Origin: Mixophyes australis
Lineage: Eukaryota; Chordata; Amphibia; Anura; Limnodynastidae
Assembly: GCA_036250195.1 (NCBI GenBank)
Contig: JAVHZZ010000005.1
Location: forward strand, 125,147,398-125,211,397
Length of the DNA stretch: 64,000 nt
Direction of reading: 5' to 3'
The position numbers and the translations under genes are program-made. This document shows, one piece after another, positions 46,459 through 57,975 of the stretch (positions within the stretch are counted from its first letter, which is position 1; every line of letters starts with the position of its first letter). The notes beneath the pieces were generated by a model. It saw only the letters and a list, made by a program, of their open reading frames with translations, was not told where the DNA came from and ran no database searches.

Positions 46459-47130
46459 CTGAAAAATGACAAGTAAATAAAAAGTTACACTTGAGGTTTT
46501 TTTCTGTTTGTTTTTTTATGACTGTGGATCTAGGATTACAAATATGATTTAGTGAAAGATACTGAATATTTATAGAATATATAATTGAGTAGGAATGTCA
46601 TACCAGTTCTAACAAAAAAAATCCCTGTGGAGATGGGCATATTCATTTGGAGGAGAGCATAACTCATTGTAATTTAACAAGTTTACCTATGCTCTATCAT
46701 TATCACTCATTCTCATCTATGTACACTTGAGCACCTGCTCACAATGTACAGATATAACTATCTACTATTTTTCTTGGTGGTACAGCACTGGTCTCTCTAC
46801 ATACATGGTTGCTTTTCTATTGCACTTGAGCAAAGAGGAGTAAAGTCATGTCTAGCACTGCGCCTATACTGAGTACCCACTATAGAAAATTTCTGCCAAT
46901 GTGATATCGTTAACAATTTTACCCAAAACTGAAAGTCCCAATTAGCATGCTAATTCACGTGTACACACTATACATGTTTTACAAGATTTACCTTTAAATT
47001 TGTGCTCTTCATCTGTCATAACCATTGGCTGAAAATATTGTGACTCTGTAAACTCGATGGAGATCTGTCTACACTGCTGGTCGTGAGTGCATACACACTT
47101 CAGAATTTGCCCGACATCGTTACATCATAA
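46459..47130 (-). other. Start of a long upstream intron
   Basis: No further PCBP exon is seen from here to the right edge, so the intron is at least 17.5 kb. The part at 47083-47110 resembles 9019-9062. Confidence 0.5.
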
Positions 47131-47144
47131 ATAGGGTTTTTAAG

Positions 47145-48970
47145 TTACCGAAATCCAGCAAATCTCAAACGCCTCACCTGTCTGCCTTCTCTTCCAATAT
47201 ACTTTAAATGTGCCCTTTGGAATACAAGCTCTGTTTGCAACAAACTTATCTCCATACATAACCTCTTCCTCTCAAACAATCTCAACCTTATGACAATAAC
47301 AGAAACATGGCTCACGCAATCAAGCACTGCCACACCTGCAGCCCACAGTGACATTCACAGTTTCTACCAAATGTCCCATCACTCATGTTCACATCTTTTT
47401 AAGTACATACTGCTAGGATTTTTAACTCATTCTCTATGCATGTTGCTTTCATCTATCACCCACCTGTACCCCACCAACAATTTCTTGAACACTTCTCTGC
47501 ATGGCTCCCTCACTTTTTATCTTCTGACATCCCCACCATCATCATGGATGATTTCAACATCCCTATTGCTAATCCACATGCTGCTTCAAAACTGCTCTCT
47601 CTAACCTCCTCATTTGACCTCTCCCAGTGAATTGAATCCACTACTCATCAGGATGGCCACTGTCTTGATCTTGTTTTCTTTAGACTATGCTCAGTTTCTA
47701 ATTTCCTTTCCCCCTCTTACTCGCTCACTCCCAGTTATGTAACTTCCCGGCTGTGAAACTTTTCCAAGCCTCCACACATCGGCAGGAATATTAACTCTAT
47801 TGATTTTCCACTTCTCCAACACCTTCTCTCCCCAATTTCTACATTCTCCTCCCCTGATATGGCAATACCTCATTTTCTGAGTATACATATACGAGATGCC
47901 CAATACCATCTGCATTCTTGTAAGCATAACATCATTGGGGGAGTTGGACATGAACAACACAGAACTTTTGATTGGTGTCGTTTCCGTTCCCTGCACATAG
48001 TGAATGAACATAGAAGATCTATCTTTGGGACTTCTTTTGGGACAATCATTATTAAGTTGTGAACATATTGCACTATTATTGTCCCTGTTTTGTGTTTTGT
48101 GTGAGTTTGTTATAGGTCTGGTGTACCCACCTATAGACAAAGAAAATCATTTATCATCAAGTGGGAGGAGCTTATATCCATATTGAACATCTTCTATGTG
48201 TTTGAAAGTCTGCGCTTGAACGTACGTGGTCCATGATTTTATAATACCTCATTTTCACCATACCATAGCAAATGCCTTTGATTGAGTGGTTTCAGCGACT
48301 CTTCATACTCTGCACAGACTTCGTTGTCAACTGTCACAAACTAAAGTAACACGAAATCTACTAAAACTTTCTTGTAAAGCTGAACGTCACTGGCGTAAAT
48401 CTTGTACCTCTTGTACCTCTAATTATTTCAGTGCATATACTGCTATCTACCACTCCTATTGAGAGATTGGAAGTATGCTTGTTTAGCAGTGTCCAGAGCA
48501 CTTCAACTAAGCTCAGGCTTCTAACCCCAAACGCCTTTTTAACACATTTAAATCTCTTCTCAATCCTCCCACCCCAAACCCTCCAACTACCACCAGTGCC
48601 AGGGATCTTGCTCCCTATTTTAAGGACAAGATTGATAAGATCAGACTTGAAATGGTATCATCTCCCTCAACTAGCAATCAGCTCAATTCCTTCCCGACAT
48701 CCTCTGACATCCTTTCTTAATTTGATCACACAAATAAAGAGGAAGTTTCTACTCTCTTCTTATCTTCCTACTCTATCTCCTATCCTCTTGATTCCATACC
48801 ATCACAAATTAGTAGGTCCCTGTCTCATGTCGTCATTCCACCTCTAACTAAAATCTGTAATCTATCTTTCTCTACTGGTATCTTTCCATCACTATTTAAG
48901 CATGCAGTGATTACTCCTATTTTAAAAAACATAATTCTGACCCAAACTCTCACTCAAATTACCACCCCAT
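47145..48970 (+). pseudogene. L2 ORF2 endonuclease region, broken
   Basis: ALWNTSSVCNKLISIHNLFL (about 47215) and NLMTITETWLTQ (about 47285) are the N-terminal part of an L2 apurinic-type endonuclease, with the catalytic Glu in TETWL. MDDFNIPIANPHA (about 47545-47580) stands for GDFNIP, with the Gly lost. HQDGHCLDLVF (about 47650) follows. Many frameshifts and stops are present, and the 365-bp insertion interrupts it at 47878. Confidence 0.82.
47878..48242. mobile_element. Unidentified 365-bp insertion with 14-bp target duplication
   Basis: The perfect 14-mer AATACCTCATTTTC occurs at 47864-47877 and 48243-48256, and L2 coding sequence resumes after it. The insert begins TGAGTATACATATACGAG and ends GGTCCATGATTTTAT. 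There is no poly(A), no inverted ends and no known domain. The 14-bp duplication suggests a target-primed retroelement, probably 5'-truncated. A 67-codon frame (47859-48062) has no known domain. Confidence 0.7.
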
Positions 48971-49568
48971 TGTAACAGATTCTGGATACTATATTACTAA
49001 TCTTGATTAGCGCTGGCTTACCTGAGTCTAACGATCTCCCCGGTGTTCACCAAGAACCGCCGCAAGGCGGAGTGGGCTTCGCTGCCAGGAGTCGCACGTC
49101 GCAGTCCCCAGGTTCGCCCCAAGATGTAGTACAGCGGAGTGAAGCGGAGGTAGCGGAGTCATCAAGCCGGTTCGGTACACAGGAATGGAGTCAGGCAGAA
49201 TCAGAAGGCAATTCGGAGTCAACAAGCCAGGTTCGGTACACGGGTCACAAGAATAGGAGAATGGTCAGCAAGCCGGGTCGGTACACAGGGGTAGGAGAAC
49301 CAGAGAAGTCAAACAGGCAGAGATCAGCACACAGGTAGACACTGAAAACTGGAAGACACTGCAATCCACGGAGAACAGGAGCCAGGAACAGGTAAGTGTT
49401 GCTCTGAAACTCAGCGAGTGCCAGAGTGAGGTTTTTATGCTGAAGGGGATTCAAAATCCCCGCCTCTGAGATGTGGTCATGTGACCGCCTCCGGATGCGG
49501 TCACGTGGTCCTGGATGCGGAAGTGCGGCTTCCGGACGGAGCGGCAGGGATAAGGTAAGTCTGTTACA
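48971..49568 (-). repeat. 3' LTR of the chromovirus
   Basis: 598 bp, TG...CA at the ends (TGTAACAGATTCTGG to GTCTGTTACA as written on the plus strand). In element sense GCATAAAAACC (about 49432-49442) is a probable TATA box. It contains three imperfect copies of AAGCC(A/G)GTTCGGTACAC-type repeats (about 49164-49290). Confidence 0.95.
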
Positions 49569-50306
49569 GTACCCCCTGCCATAAAGGTGGAATCCGAACA
49601 CCTAATAGGGTTTCAAAGGAAATTTTTTATGGAAGGATTTAAGCAGACGGGGAGCATGCAGATCAATGGCTCTTACCCAAGAGCGCTCCTCAGGGCCGTA
49701 ACCCTTCCAATCCACCAGGAACTGTATGGCACCTTGAACTTTACGAGAATCTAGGATAGTTTTAATCTCGTATTCGACTTGATCCCGATCCACAACAGGA
49801 GGCAGAGTTCTGGATGAGGTGGAGAATCTGTTGGTTACCATCGGTTTTAACAAGGAGACATGAAAGACATTGGGTATACGTAAAGAGGGAGGCAGACTCA
49901 ATCTAAAGGCTACGGGATTAATAATCTCAGAAATAGCGAATGGACCAATAAACTTGGGAGCAATTTTTTTACTGGGAACCTTTAAACGAATGTTCTGGGT
50001 GGATAGCCATACCCTGTCACCGACTGAAAAACTTGGAGTCATTCTTCTCCTTTTATCATAGAATTTTTTGGAACGAGTGGTTGCTTTCTTTAAATTTATC
50101 TTGGTCTGTTCCCAAATAGCGGAGAAGTTACGAAACCGAGAGTCCACCGCCGGAACTTCCGAAGATGAGATTTGAGAGAAGGTGGGTAGTCTAGGATGGC
50201 AGCCATAAAGAACAAAAAAGGGGGAGTTAGAGATGGCCTCATGGAAATGGTTGTTATGGGCGAACTCGGCCCAAGGGAGAAGATCCACCCAGTTGTCTTG
50301 GTTACT
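49569..50306 (-). pseudogene. Chromovirus integrase C-terminus and chromodomain
   Basis: This continues the pol frame after an in-frame TAA (about 50304-50306, in LRIFI*SNQDNW). It runs from 50288 to the stop at 49602. It encodes LLPWAEFAHNNHFHEAISNS, SFSVGDRVWLSTQNIRL (the GPY/F-type integrase tail continues with KFIGPFAI) and a chromodomain EYEIKTILDSRKVQGAIQFL then VDWKGYGPEERSWV. Chromodomains of this kind bind methylated histone tails and can steer integration to silent chromatin. Apart from the upstream stop this 228-codon part is open. Confidence 0.93.
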
Positions 50307-52862
50307 TTAGATAAATATTCTTAGAAATTTTTCTAATTCTTGGTTGGTTCTCTCAGTAGCCCCATTGGACTGGGGATGATATGCGGAAGAGAAGTCAAGC
50401 TTAATCCCGGATTTATTGCAAAAAGACCGCCAAAATTTTGATATGAATTGTGATCCCCTATCGGAGACAATATGTTGAGGACAGCCGTGGAGGCGAAATA
50501 TTTCTTTGATAAAAATATCGGCTAAGGAGGAGGAAGAAGGAAGGCCTTTAAGAGCAATAAAGTGAGCTGTTTTAGAGAAGCGATCCTTGACCACAAGCAC
50601 CACAGTACAGGATTTGGAAGGAGGAAGGTCCGTGATAAAATCCATGGAGATCTGTGACCACGGGTAATCAGGAATGGGTAATGGGAGCAAGCATCCATAA
50701 GGCTTCTTCCTAGAGGTCTTGTGTTGAGCACATTTGGAACAAGCAGCGACAAATCTCTTCACATCTTCCAGCAAGGAAGGCCACCAGTAACTTCGGGACA
50801 ATAAGTCCCAGGTCTTGCGAATGCCGGCATGCCCAGAGAAGAGTGAGTGATGAGCCCAGTTAAGGAGCCGGGTGCGTAGATGTGGCAAGATGAATGTTTT
50901 GCTCAGGGGACAACCCTTTTTCAGGTGTGTAGCTGCCAATACTTGACATGGATTTACAATGAATTTATTATCTTCTGAGGATTCCATGTCAGCTGGATCA
51001 AAAGAGCGATATAAGGCGTCTGCCTTCGTATTCTTGGATCCCGAGTGAAAAGTGATGTTGAAATCAAAACGTGAGAAGAATAAGGACCAACTTGCTTGTC
51101 GAGGGTTTAGACATCGAGCAGTGCGTAAGTAAAGCAAATTCTTATGGTCGGTATATATGGTGATAGGAAATTGCGCTCCTTCTAGTAGATGTTTCCATTC
51201 GGAGAGAGCCAACTTGATGGCCAGGAGCTCTTTGTCACCAATCCCATAATTCTTCTCAGCAGGTAAAAAGCGACGGGAAAAGAATCCGCAGGGATGAAGT
51301 TTTCCAGAAGGGCTTCGCTGTGATAGTACAGCTCCTGTGCCAACAGAAAAGGCATCTACCTCCAGGACAAAAGGACGTGAACAATCCGGCTGTTGAAGAA
51401 TGGGTGCAGGTGAAAAAAGAGACTTTAATAATATAAAGGCTTGGATAGCCTCAGTGGACCAAATACTAGCATCAGCAGATTTACGGGTCAATGCTGTGAT
51501 GGGAGCCACAAGAGAAGAGTACCCTTTGATAAATTGACGATAATAGTTGGAGAATCCTAGGAAGCGTTGAATAGCCTTAAGACCCGATGGTTGGGGCCAG
51601 TCAAGTATGGCTTTCAATTTCGTGGGATCCATCTGTAGACCGGTGCCTGAAATAATATATCCCAGGAAGGGAATCTGTTTATGCTCGAAGGTGCATTTCT
51701 CCAATTTGCAAAATAGATGATTTTCTCGGATACGTGAGAGGACCTCCAATATATGAGTGCGATGGGATACTAGATCTTGAGAAAAGATGAGAATGTCGTC
51801 CAAGTAGACGACTACGGATTGGTACAAGAGGTCTTGAAACAGCTCATTCATAAAGCCCTGAAAGATGGCCGGGGCATTGCATAACCCGAAGGGCATGACC
51901 AGGTATTCGAAGTGGCCATCTCGGATGTTGAACGCCGTCTTCCATTCATCTCCCTCCTTAATGCGTATGAGGTTATACGCTCCTCTGAAGTCAAGTTTAG
52001 AAAAGATGGTGGCACCTTTAATCCGGTCAAATAATTCGGAAATCAGTGGCAGTGGATATCGATTTTTAACGGTAATGGCATTCAAGCCTCTGTAATCAAT
52101 GCAAGGGCGGAGGCCCCCATCTTTCTTTTTTACGAAGAAGAAGCCAGCCCCAGCTGGGAAGGCAGACTTGCGGATGAAGCCCCTTTTTAGATTTTCTTGG
52201 ACGTACTCCTCCATAGCTTTAGACTCCGGGAGGGAAAGGGGGTAAACATGGCCCCTGGGAATGGGTCTACCAGGTATCAGGTCAATGCCACAATCCCAGA
52301 TTCTGTGAGGGGGAAGTCTAGTGGCCTCTTGTTGACAAAAAACATCAGAGAAAGTTTGGTATGGTTCAGGCAAAAGAGTCACAGGAAATTCTTGGGAACA
52401 TCTGGGACTATTCGGAGGAACCACTCTCTGTAGGCAGTGAGAGAAGCAGGACTGTCCCCAGGACAATATGTGACCTGATTTCCAGTCCAAGGTGGGGGAG
52501 TGAAGACGAAGCCATGGAAGTCCTAGGATGACTGGGTTGGTAGATCTTTGAATTACTAGGAAAGAAATCTTCTCCCGATGAAGCGCTCCTATCTGAAGCA
52601 GTAGGGGAATAGTGCGTACCAGAATGGACCCCTCAGGAATTCTTTCCCCATCAATGGCCATTAGAGAGATAGGTTGTTCCAAAGCTTGTGTGGGAATGGC
52701 AAATTGTTTAACTACCGCGGCAGAGATGAAATTTCCTGCGGCTCCGGAATCAAGAAGAGCCGACTGCGGGAAAGTTTTTTGTCCTAACTGAAGGGAAATG
52801 GGAATAGACAGGCAATCATTACTACTGGGAACTGACTGACACTGAGAAAAGAGGCCCAACGA
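50307..52862 (-). pseudogene. Chromovirus pol: protease, RT, RNase H, integrase core
   Basis: An 850-codon open frame. The aspartic protease box is SALLDSGAAGNFIS (residues about 32-45). RT has YPLPLISELFDRIKGATIFS, MPFGLCNAPAIFQGFMNELF and the catalytic VVYLDDILIFS (about 340-360). RNase H has FVLEVDAFSVGTGAVLSQ and YTDHKNLLYL (about 500-575). Integrase has the HHCC finger (HHSLFSGHAG ... CSKCAQH), then MDFITDLP, VSDRGSQF and TERTNQELE giving the D, D, E triad. It lies in the -1 frame relative to gag, so a -1 frameshift or equivalent is expected for expression. One stop at its end (50304-50306) separates it from the chromodomain part. Confidence 0.96.
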
Positions 52863-52879
52863 TACAGCTCCTGAACTCG

Positions 52880-53779
52880 TTAGGCCCTGTCGTTTCCCGA
52901 GCGTTTAGAACAAGAACTCAGAAGATGGCCGCTCTCTCCACAATATAAACACAACTTGTTCCGAAATCTCCTCTCCCTTTCTTCGGCTGACAGGCGGGTC
53001 CTCCCCAGTTGCATGGGCTCTTCAGGAGGAAGAACAGGGGTTTGGAAGTTGGGGGCCAAGCGAATCATACTACGCCGAGACTGTTCCTTCTCAGAATTAC
53101 GTTCCTTGAAACGCAAGTCAACTTTGACACAGAGGGAGATAACATCGTCCAAAGACGTAGGGAGTTCCTGAGATACCAGCTCGTCTTTGATTCGGTCTGA
53201 AAGGCCCTGCCAGAACGTAGCTACTAGGGCTTCATCGTTCCAGCTAAGTTCAGAGGCCATAGTTCTAAAGTGGACCGCATACTGTCCCACAGACTGGTTT
53301 CCCTGGTGGAGACGTAATAAGCCGGAAGCGGCATTGGACACCCTTCCTGGCTCATCAAATATTTTCTTGAAAGTAGACAAAAAGACGCTGAAGTTATGTA
53401 GAATGGGGTCGTCCCTCTCCTATAAGGGGGAAGCCCATGCTAAGGCTTGACCGGACAATAATGAAATCACATAGGCCACTTTCGTTTTTTCGGAAGGGAA
53501 GTTCCCGGGTAAAAGCTCGAATTGTATGGAGCATTGATTTAAAAATCCTCTGCAATACTTGGGATCTCCATCGAACTTGGGTGGGTTAGGTAACCGTAAC
53601 TGTGAGGAAGAAGTTGCTGCTGCGGCCTGAGGTACAGGAGCCACTGCCGGCCCGGGTGATCCACCAGCCACTAGGGTGTTCTGGACAACATCCAACCGAG
53701 TGGATAAACTATTGAGGAATTTTAAAAGTTGCTCTTGGTTAGCTTCTTGCTTATCCATCCTTCCTACTAAATGCTCCAA
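52880..53779 (-). pseudogene. Chromovirus gag with zinc knuckle
   Basis: Gag of about 300 codons makes the particle core. The frame holds NPPKFDGDPKYCRGFLNQCS, a capsid-like region (SVGQYAVHFRTMASELSWND, WQGLSDRIKDEL) and one CCHC-type knuckle CLYCGESGHLLSSC near the end, with the His displaced from the usual CX2CX4HX4C only by normal spacing. An in-frame TAG at 53420-53422 splits it, a TAA sits just upstream of the DLLEHLVG start region, and no ATG is found in frame. The related older copy at 26288 keeps an ATG with MDPSGDPSAKDLLQHLVG, showing where gag should start. It ends TAA at 52880. Confidence 0.92.
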
Positions 53780-55353
53780 CAGATCTTAGCTGTGGTATTG
53801 TCACTCACCGGACTGTGAGTGCCATTTCTCCTGTGTTCAGGAACCGTGGCCGTCCGCCATCCTGGGGTCTGCGCATGTGCAGCCCTTATGAAACCTTCAG
53901 TACCTGTTGCTTTTAATTAATTGGATGATCAGGCAACCCTCCCTATTTAAACCACCTGTGATCATTACCTAGTTGCCTGATCTTGGAGTCTCATTCCCCA
54001 TGAGCCTCTGAAGGTGTTCCTGTGTTTCCTCGTGTATTCAGCTCCAGCTGATTCCTGTCTACTACGATTGTGGTTTCCAGACCACTTCAACTCTCCTGTG
54101 TTCATCGTGTATGCACTCAGCTGATTCCTATCTGCTACTGCTGTCGGACTCCAGACCGCCTCAACTTTCCTGTGTTCAGCGTGTCTGCTCTCCGCTGCCT
54201 CCGTTACTACTGCCGGGTTCCAGACCGTCTCAACTCTCCTGTGTTCATCGTGTCAGCTCTCCACTGATTCCTATCTGCTACTGCTGCCGGATTCCAGACC
54301 GTCTCTACTCTCCTGTGTTCAGCGTGTCTCCCCTCCGCTACTACTGCCGGATACCAGACAGCCTCAACTCTCCCGTGTTCATCATGTTTCCAGTTTTACT
54401 TACTACTGCTTCCTGAGTATTGCTCCTTTGATTACCGGTTACCTTTCGTGCGCTGCACCAACCTGATTACCGCTTCCATCCTCCAGTGGTCTCTCCTCCT
54501 GCCGGCGTTCAGCCGTTCAGGTATCCCTGCACTTCTCTTTGACAGCCTGCTCCCCTGAACCGCGGTATGCATACTTTCCATTGACTTTGCTATTGTATTG
54601 CATATCCGTCTGGACTGTGTTGTGTTCATCTCCGGAGTCTTCCATCTACTGAAGCTATTGTTACTATTGACTTTGTTTCCTATTACCTGGATCTCTATAG
54701 TGACTTTGTATACTTCAAGCAGCGCTTGTCAGTTATTATTGTATTGTGGTTATCATCGTGGGATCAAGTTCCGTGTGTCACCCGTGTATCCTCTGTATTC
54801 CATGCATCTCCTCGTGCCCCTCCTCACATATATATAGCAGTAGTACAACTTGCTGAACGCAGACCACTGACTCCTGTTTCCCATTGGCACCAGTTTCAAG
54901 TATCCTCTCACATAAGCAGTGGTACAACTTGCTGTACGCAGACCACTGACTTCCCCGTTACCTACTTGCACCTGGAACCCATTCCTTCACTATAGACAGT
55001 GGTACAACTTGCTATACGCAGACCACTGACTCTCACTACCTCCTCTCTACTCCTGGACATTCCTCCTCACTATAGCAGTGGTACAACTTGCTGTACGCAG
55101 ACCACTGACTCTCCTCACATTTACTTGTCCATCTGGTTCCTCGTTTTCATACATCTAAGTCATTACCAGTTGCTGCTAGTCATAGACTTTCCTTGAGCAT
55201 TCTCTCACCATCTGCTTATTCTCCTGTTCCGTTGTCACCCTGCTACCAGAGGACCATAGTACCAGCTATATTACTCTGGTAAGAACATCATCTGGTGATA
55301 TCCTGGGCAAAGACTCCTAGTGCCCGTGACAGGTATCCATGGTCAGAGCAAAC
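53780..55353 (-). repeat. Chromovirus leader with two tandem-repeat arrays
   Basis: Non-coding leader between 5' LTR and gag. Array one (about 54835-55110): four copies, at intervals of about 75-80 bp, of a block containing GTGGTACAACTTGCTGTACG and CAGACCACTGACT. Array two (about 54070-54400): about five copies of a block of roughly 60-75 bp containing CTCAACTCTCCTGTGTTCA and CTGCTACTGCTGCCGGATTC. Sequences are given in the plus-strand sense. Frames through it are artefacts of the arrays. Confidence 0.85.
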
Positions 55354-55959
55354 TGTAACAGATTCTGGATACTATATTACTAATCTTGATTAGCGCTGGC
55401 TTACCTGAGGTGCGGAGTCTAACGATCTCCCCGGTGTTCTCCAAGAACCGCCGCAAGGCGGGGTGGGCTTCGCTGCCAGGAGTCGCAGGTCGCGGTCCCC
55501 AGGTTCGCCCCAAGATGTAGTACAGCGGAGTGAAGCGGAGGTAGCGGAGTCAACAAGCCGGTTCGGTACACAGGAATGGAGTCAGGCAGAATCAGAAGGC
55601 AATTCGGAGTCAACAAGCCAGGTTCGGTACACGGGTCACAAGAATAGGAGAATGGTCAGCAAGCCGGGTCGGTACACAGGGGTAGGAGAACCAGAGAAGT
55701 CAAACAGGCAGAGATCAGCACACAGGTAGACACTGGAAACTGGAAGACACTGCAATCCACGGAGAACAGGAGCCAGGAACAGGTAAGTGTTGCTCTGAAA
55801 CTCAGCGAGTGCCAGAGTGAGGTGTTTATGCTGAAGGGGATTCAAAATCCCCGCCTCTGAGATGTGGTCATGTGACCACCTCCGGGTGCGGTCACATGGT
55901 CCTGGATGCGGAAGTGCGGCTTCCGGACGGAGCGGCGGGGATAAGGTAAGTCCGTTACA
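55354..55959 (-). repeat. 5' LTR of the chromovirus
   Basis: 606 bp, nearly identical to 48971-49568. It includes 8 bp (in CCTGAGGTGCGGAGTC) absent from the 3' LTR. In element sense GCATAAACACC replaces the TATA-like GCATAAAAACC of the other LTR. Confidence 0.95.
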
Positions 55960-55964
55960 CCCAT

Positions 55965-57180
55965 CTATCAGCTCCCATGCCCCTCCAAACTTCTCAAGCA
56001 AATTGCCTACACTCGCCTCACACTTTTCCTTTATGCAAACAACCTATTGGATCCTCTTCAATCAGAATTTTGGTCTCAACACTCCATAGAGACTGCGCTG
56101 ACCAACGTTGTCAATGATCTGATCACAAGTAAAACTAAAGTTGATTACTCAAATCGAATTCTCCTGGATCTCTCTGCTGCATTTGATTTCTCTGGAACAA
56201 CCTCCACTCCATTTTCTTTATCAGTTGGAGTACCACAAGGCTCAGTGCTAGGTCCTCTGCTATTTTCTATCTACACCACTTCTCTAGGAAAACTAATAAG
56301 CTTCTTTGGATTTCAGTATCATCTCTATGTGGATGATACACAAATCTATCTAGTCTATCCTCTCCTGATCTCTTACCATCTGTGTTGTCTTGCGTTACTC
56401 ACTGTCTTTCTGCCATTTCATCTTGGATGTCCTCTTGTCAACTCAAACTCAATCTTTAAAAACAGAATTAATAATATTTCCACCAACAATAGAAGCTTAC
56501 TTCCTGACATTTCTATTTCTGTTGATAACATGACCATAAATTCCACCCCGCAAGCCCACTGCCTAGGTGTAATCCTTGACTCTCAACTATCCTTTTTTCC
56601 CCACATCAACTCTATATTTAGATCATGTTGCATACATCTAAAAAACATTTCCAGAATACGTACATATCTCACACAAGACACTGCAAAAACTTTAATTCAG
56701 GCACTCATCTCCCACTATTGTAATTTCCTCGTTACTGGTCTTCCCAAAATCAGACTTGAGCTCCTACAATCTATTTTGCACGCAGTGGCTAGATTGATTT
56801 TCCTTGCAAATTGTTTTACATCTGCTGAGTCACTCTATCAGTCTCTACATTGGCCGTCTGCTTTTCAACGAATCCAATATAAAATTCTTTCACTAACAAA
56901 CAAGGCCATCAACAAAATGGCACCGGCATACATCTCCTCTTTTGTCTCAAAATATCTCCCACCTCGACGCTTCATTTCTGCACAATATTTGCGTCCCTCT
57001 CTTCCACTCTCATCACTTCCTCCCATTCTCGGTTAAAAGACTTTTTCGGGCTGCACCCACTTTATGGAATTCACTCGCACCACAAGACGTTCCTCTAGTC
57101 TTCAAACTTTCAAGCGTTCTCTGAAAACCCACCTCTTCAGACAAGCTTATGATATTCCTCTACCACCCTCTTAATCTCCC
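55965..57180 (+). pseudogene. L2 ORF2 reverse transcriptase region, broken
   Basis: The L2 frame resumes directly after the chromovirus target duplication. Motifs are [12 protein letters not shown] (about 56153), [20 protein letters not shown] (motif B, about 56225) and [12 protein letters not shown] (about 56320), in which the catalytic YADD reads YVDD. Then come [20 protein letters not shown] (about 56555), [20 protein letters not shown] and FRAAPTLWNSLAPQD (second frame, about 57045). There is a deletion between LSAAFD and the following [10 protein letters not shown], so motif A is shortened. Frameshifts and stops are present. Confidence 0.88.
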
Positions 57181-57341
57181 TAGGTTACCCTATTACCACC
57201 CTCTACACAGCTAACACAAGTCAACAACCTTCTGACCAACATAATTGTGTGACTAAGCATACAGCCCACTAAATACTTTGTAACCTTTGCATTCTAGATG
57301 GACAAATATTCAGTATGATGTAGCACTTACCCTTGTGTATC

Positions 57342-57815
57342 ACGGTGGTAATCGTTTTTACGATTACCACAATAACGACACTGAGAAGTCCTCCAATTAA
57401 AAGACGAATCTGTAAAAAAAACGATGTCAAGAAAAACAGTCTTACCTGTATACCGAAGTTGCAGCTGTCCGATTGGCGCAGGATGCTGAACGCAAGTGAG
57501 TCCGACTACTCAGATGTCTGTCAGGAGCCTTTAACGTCAGTGGACTTCTATTCCTTTTAATTTATGTTTGGTTAAGTGTTTCAACACTTAACCTGCGGAG
57601 TTTACATTGCTGCTTTAAATTAAAAGGAATCGAAGTTCCACTGACGTTAAAGGCTCCTGATGGACACCTCAGTAGTCGGACTCACTTGCGGTCAGCTGCA
57701 ACTTCGGTATACAGGTAAGTCTGCTTTTCTTGACGTCATTTTTTTACAGATTCATTTTTTATTTGGAGGACTTCTCGGTGTCGGAATATTCCGCACTAAA
57801 AATGCTCTCCCCACC
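57342..57815. mobile_element. 474-bp foldback DNA transposon in the L2 3' UTR
   Basis: An 8-bp duplication TGTGTATC (57334-57341 and 57816-57823) flanks almost completely palindromic DNA. Arms of about 180-200 bp pair ACACTGAGAAGTCCTCCAAT (about 57378) with GGACTTCTCGGTGT (about 57768) and continue inward to CTATTCCTTTTAATTTATG and TTTAAATTAAAAGGAATCGA. The centre is AAGTGTTTCAACACTT. The reading frames on it are mirror artefacts. The 8-bp target is compatible with hAT. Confidence 0.85.
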
Positions 57816-57823
57816 TGTGTATC

Positions 57824-57975
57824 CAACCATTGTCCCATAGATTATTAGCTTGCAAGCAGGACCTCTTACCTCTACGTATGTATGTGTTACCCAGTATTGT
57901 TTTATTACTGTTTGTTCCCAATTGTAAAGCTCTACAGAATCTGCTGGCGCTATATAAATAAATGTTGATGATGAT
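57824..57975 (+). mobile_element. 3' tail of the split L2
   Basis: TTGTCCCATAGATTATTAGC, then TGTTACCCAGTATTGTTTTA, GTAAAGCTCTACAGAATCTG and GCGCTATATAAATAAATG, ending (GATGAT)n. It is the L2 3' end after the foldback insertion. Confidence 0.85.

Larger units (their letters stand above)
48971..55959 (-). mobile_element. Young full-length Ty3/gypsy chromovirus
   Basis: A 7.0-kb provirus-like element on the minus strand. It is bounded by LTRs at 55354-55959 (5') and 48971-49568 (3') and flanked by a perfect 5-bp duplication CCCAT (48966-48970 and 55960-55964). Order in its sense: LTR, a 1.57-kb leader with internal repeats, gag, pol (protease, RT, RNase H, integrase, chromodomain), polypurine tract (GGCAGGGGGTAC beside 49569), LTR. 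The LTRs differ by about a dozen substitutions and one 8-bp indel by eye, roughly 2%, so the insertion is recent. A few nonsense mutations disable it. The primer-binding site was not identified. Confidence 0.95.
47131..57975 (+). mobile_element. Near full-length L2-clade LINE split by three later insertions
   Basis: Plus-strand L2. The endonuclease and linker occupy 47145-48970 (without 47878-48242), RT and C-terminal region 55965-57180, and 3' UTR and tail 57181-57341 and 57824-57975. It is split by an unidentified 365-bp insertion (47878-48242), by a chromovirus (48971-55959) and by a foldback DNA transposon (57342-57815), each with its own target duplication. The order of events is L2 first, the others later. 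The L2 sequence continues correctly across each junction. Confidence 0.85.

Noticed and set aside
54070..54995. Overlapping cysteine-rich frames on the plus strand
   Set aside because: They follow the tandem repeats of the chromovirus leader.
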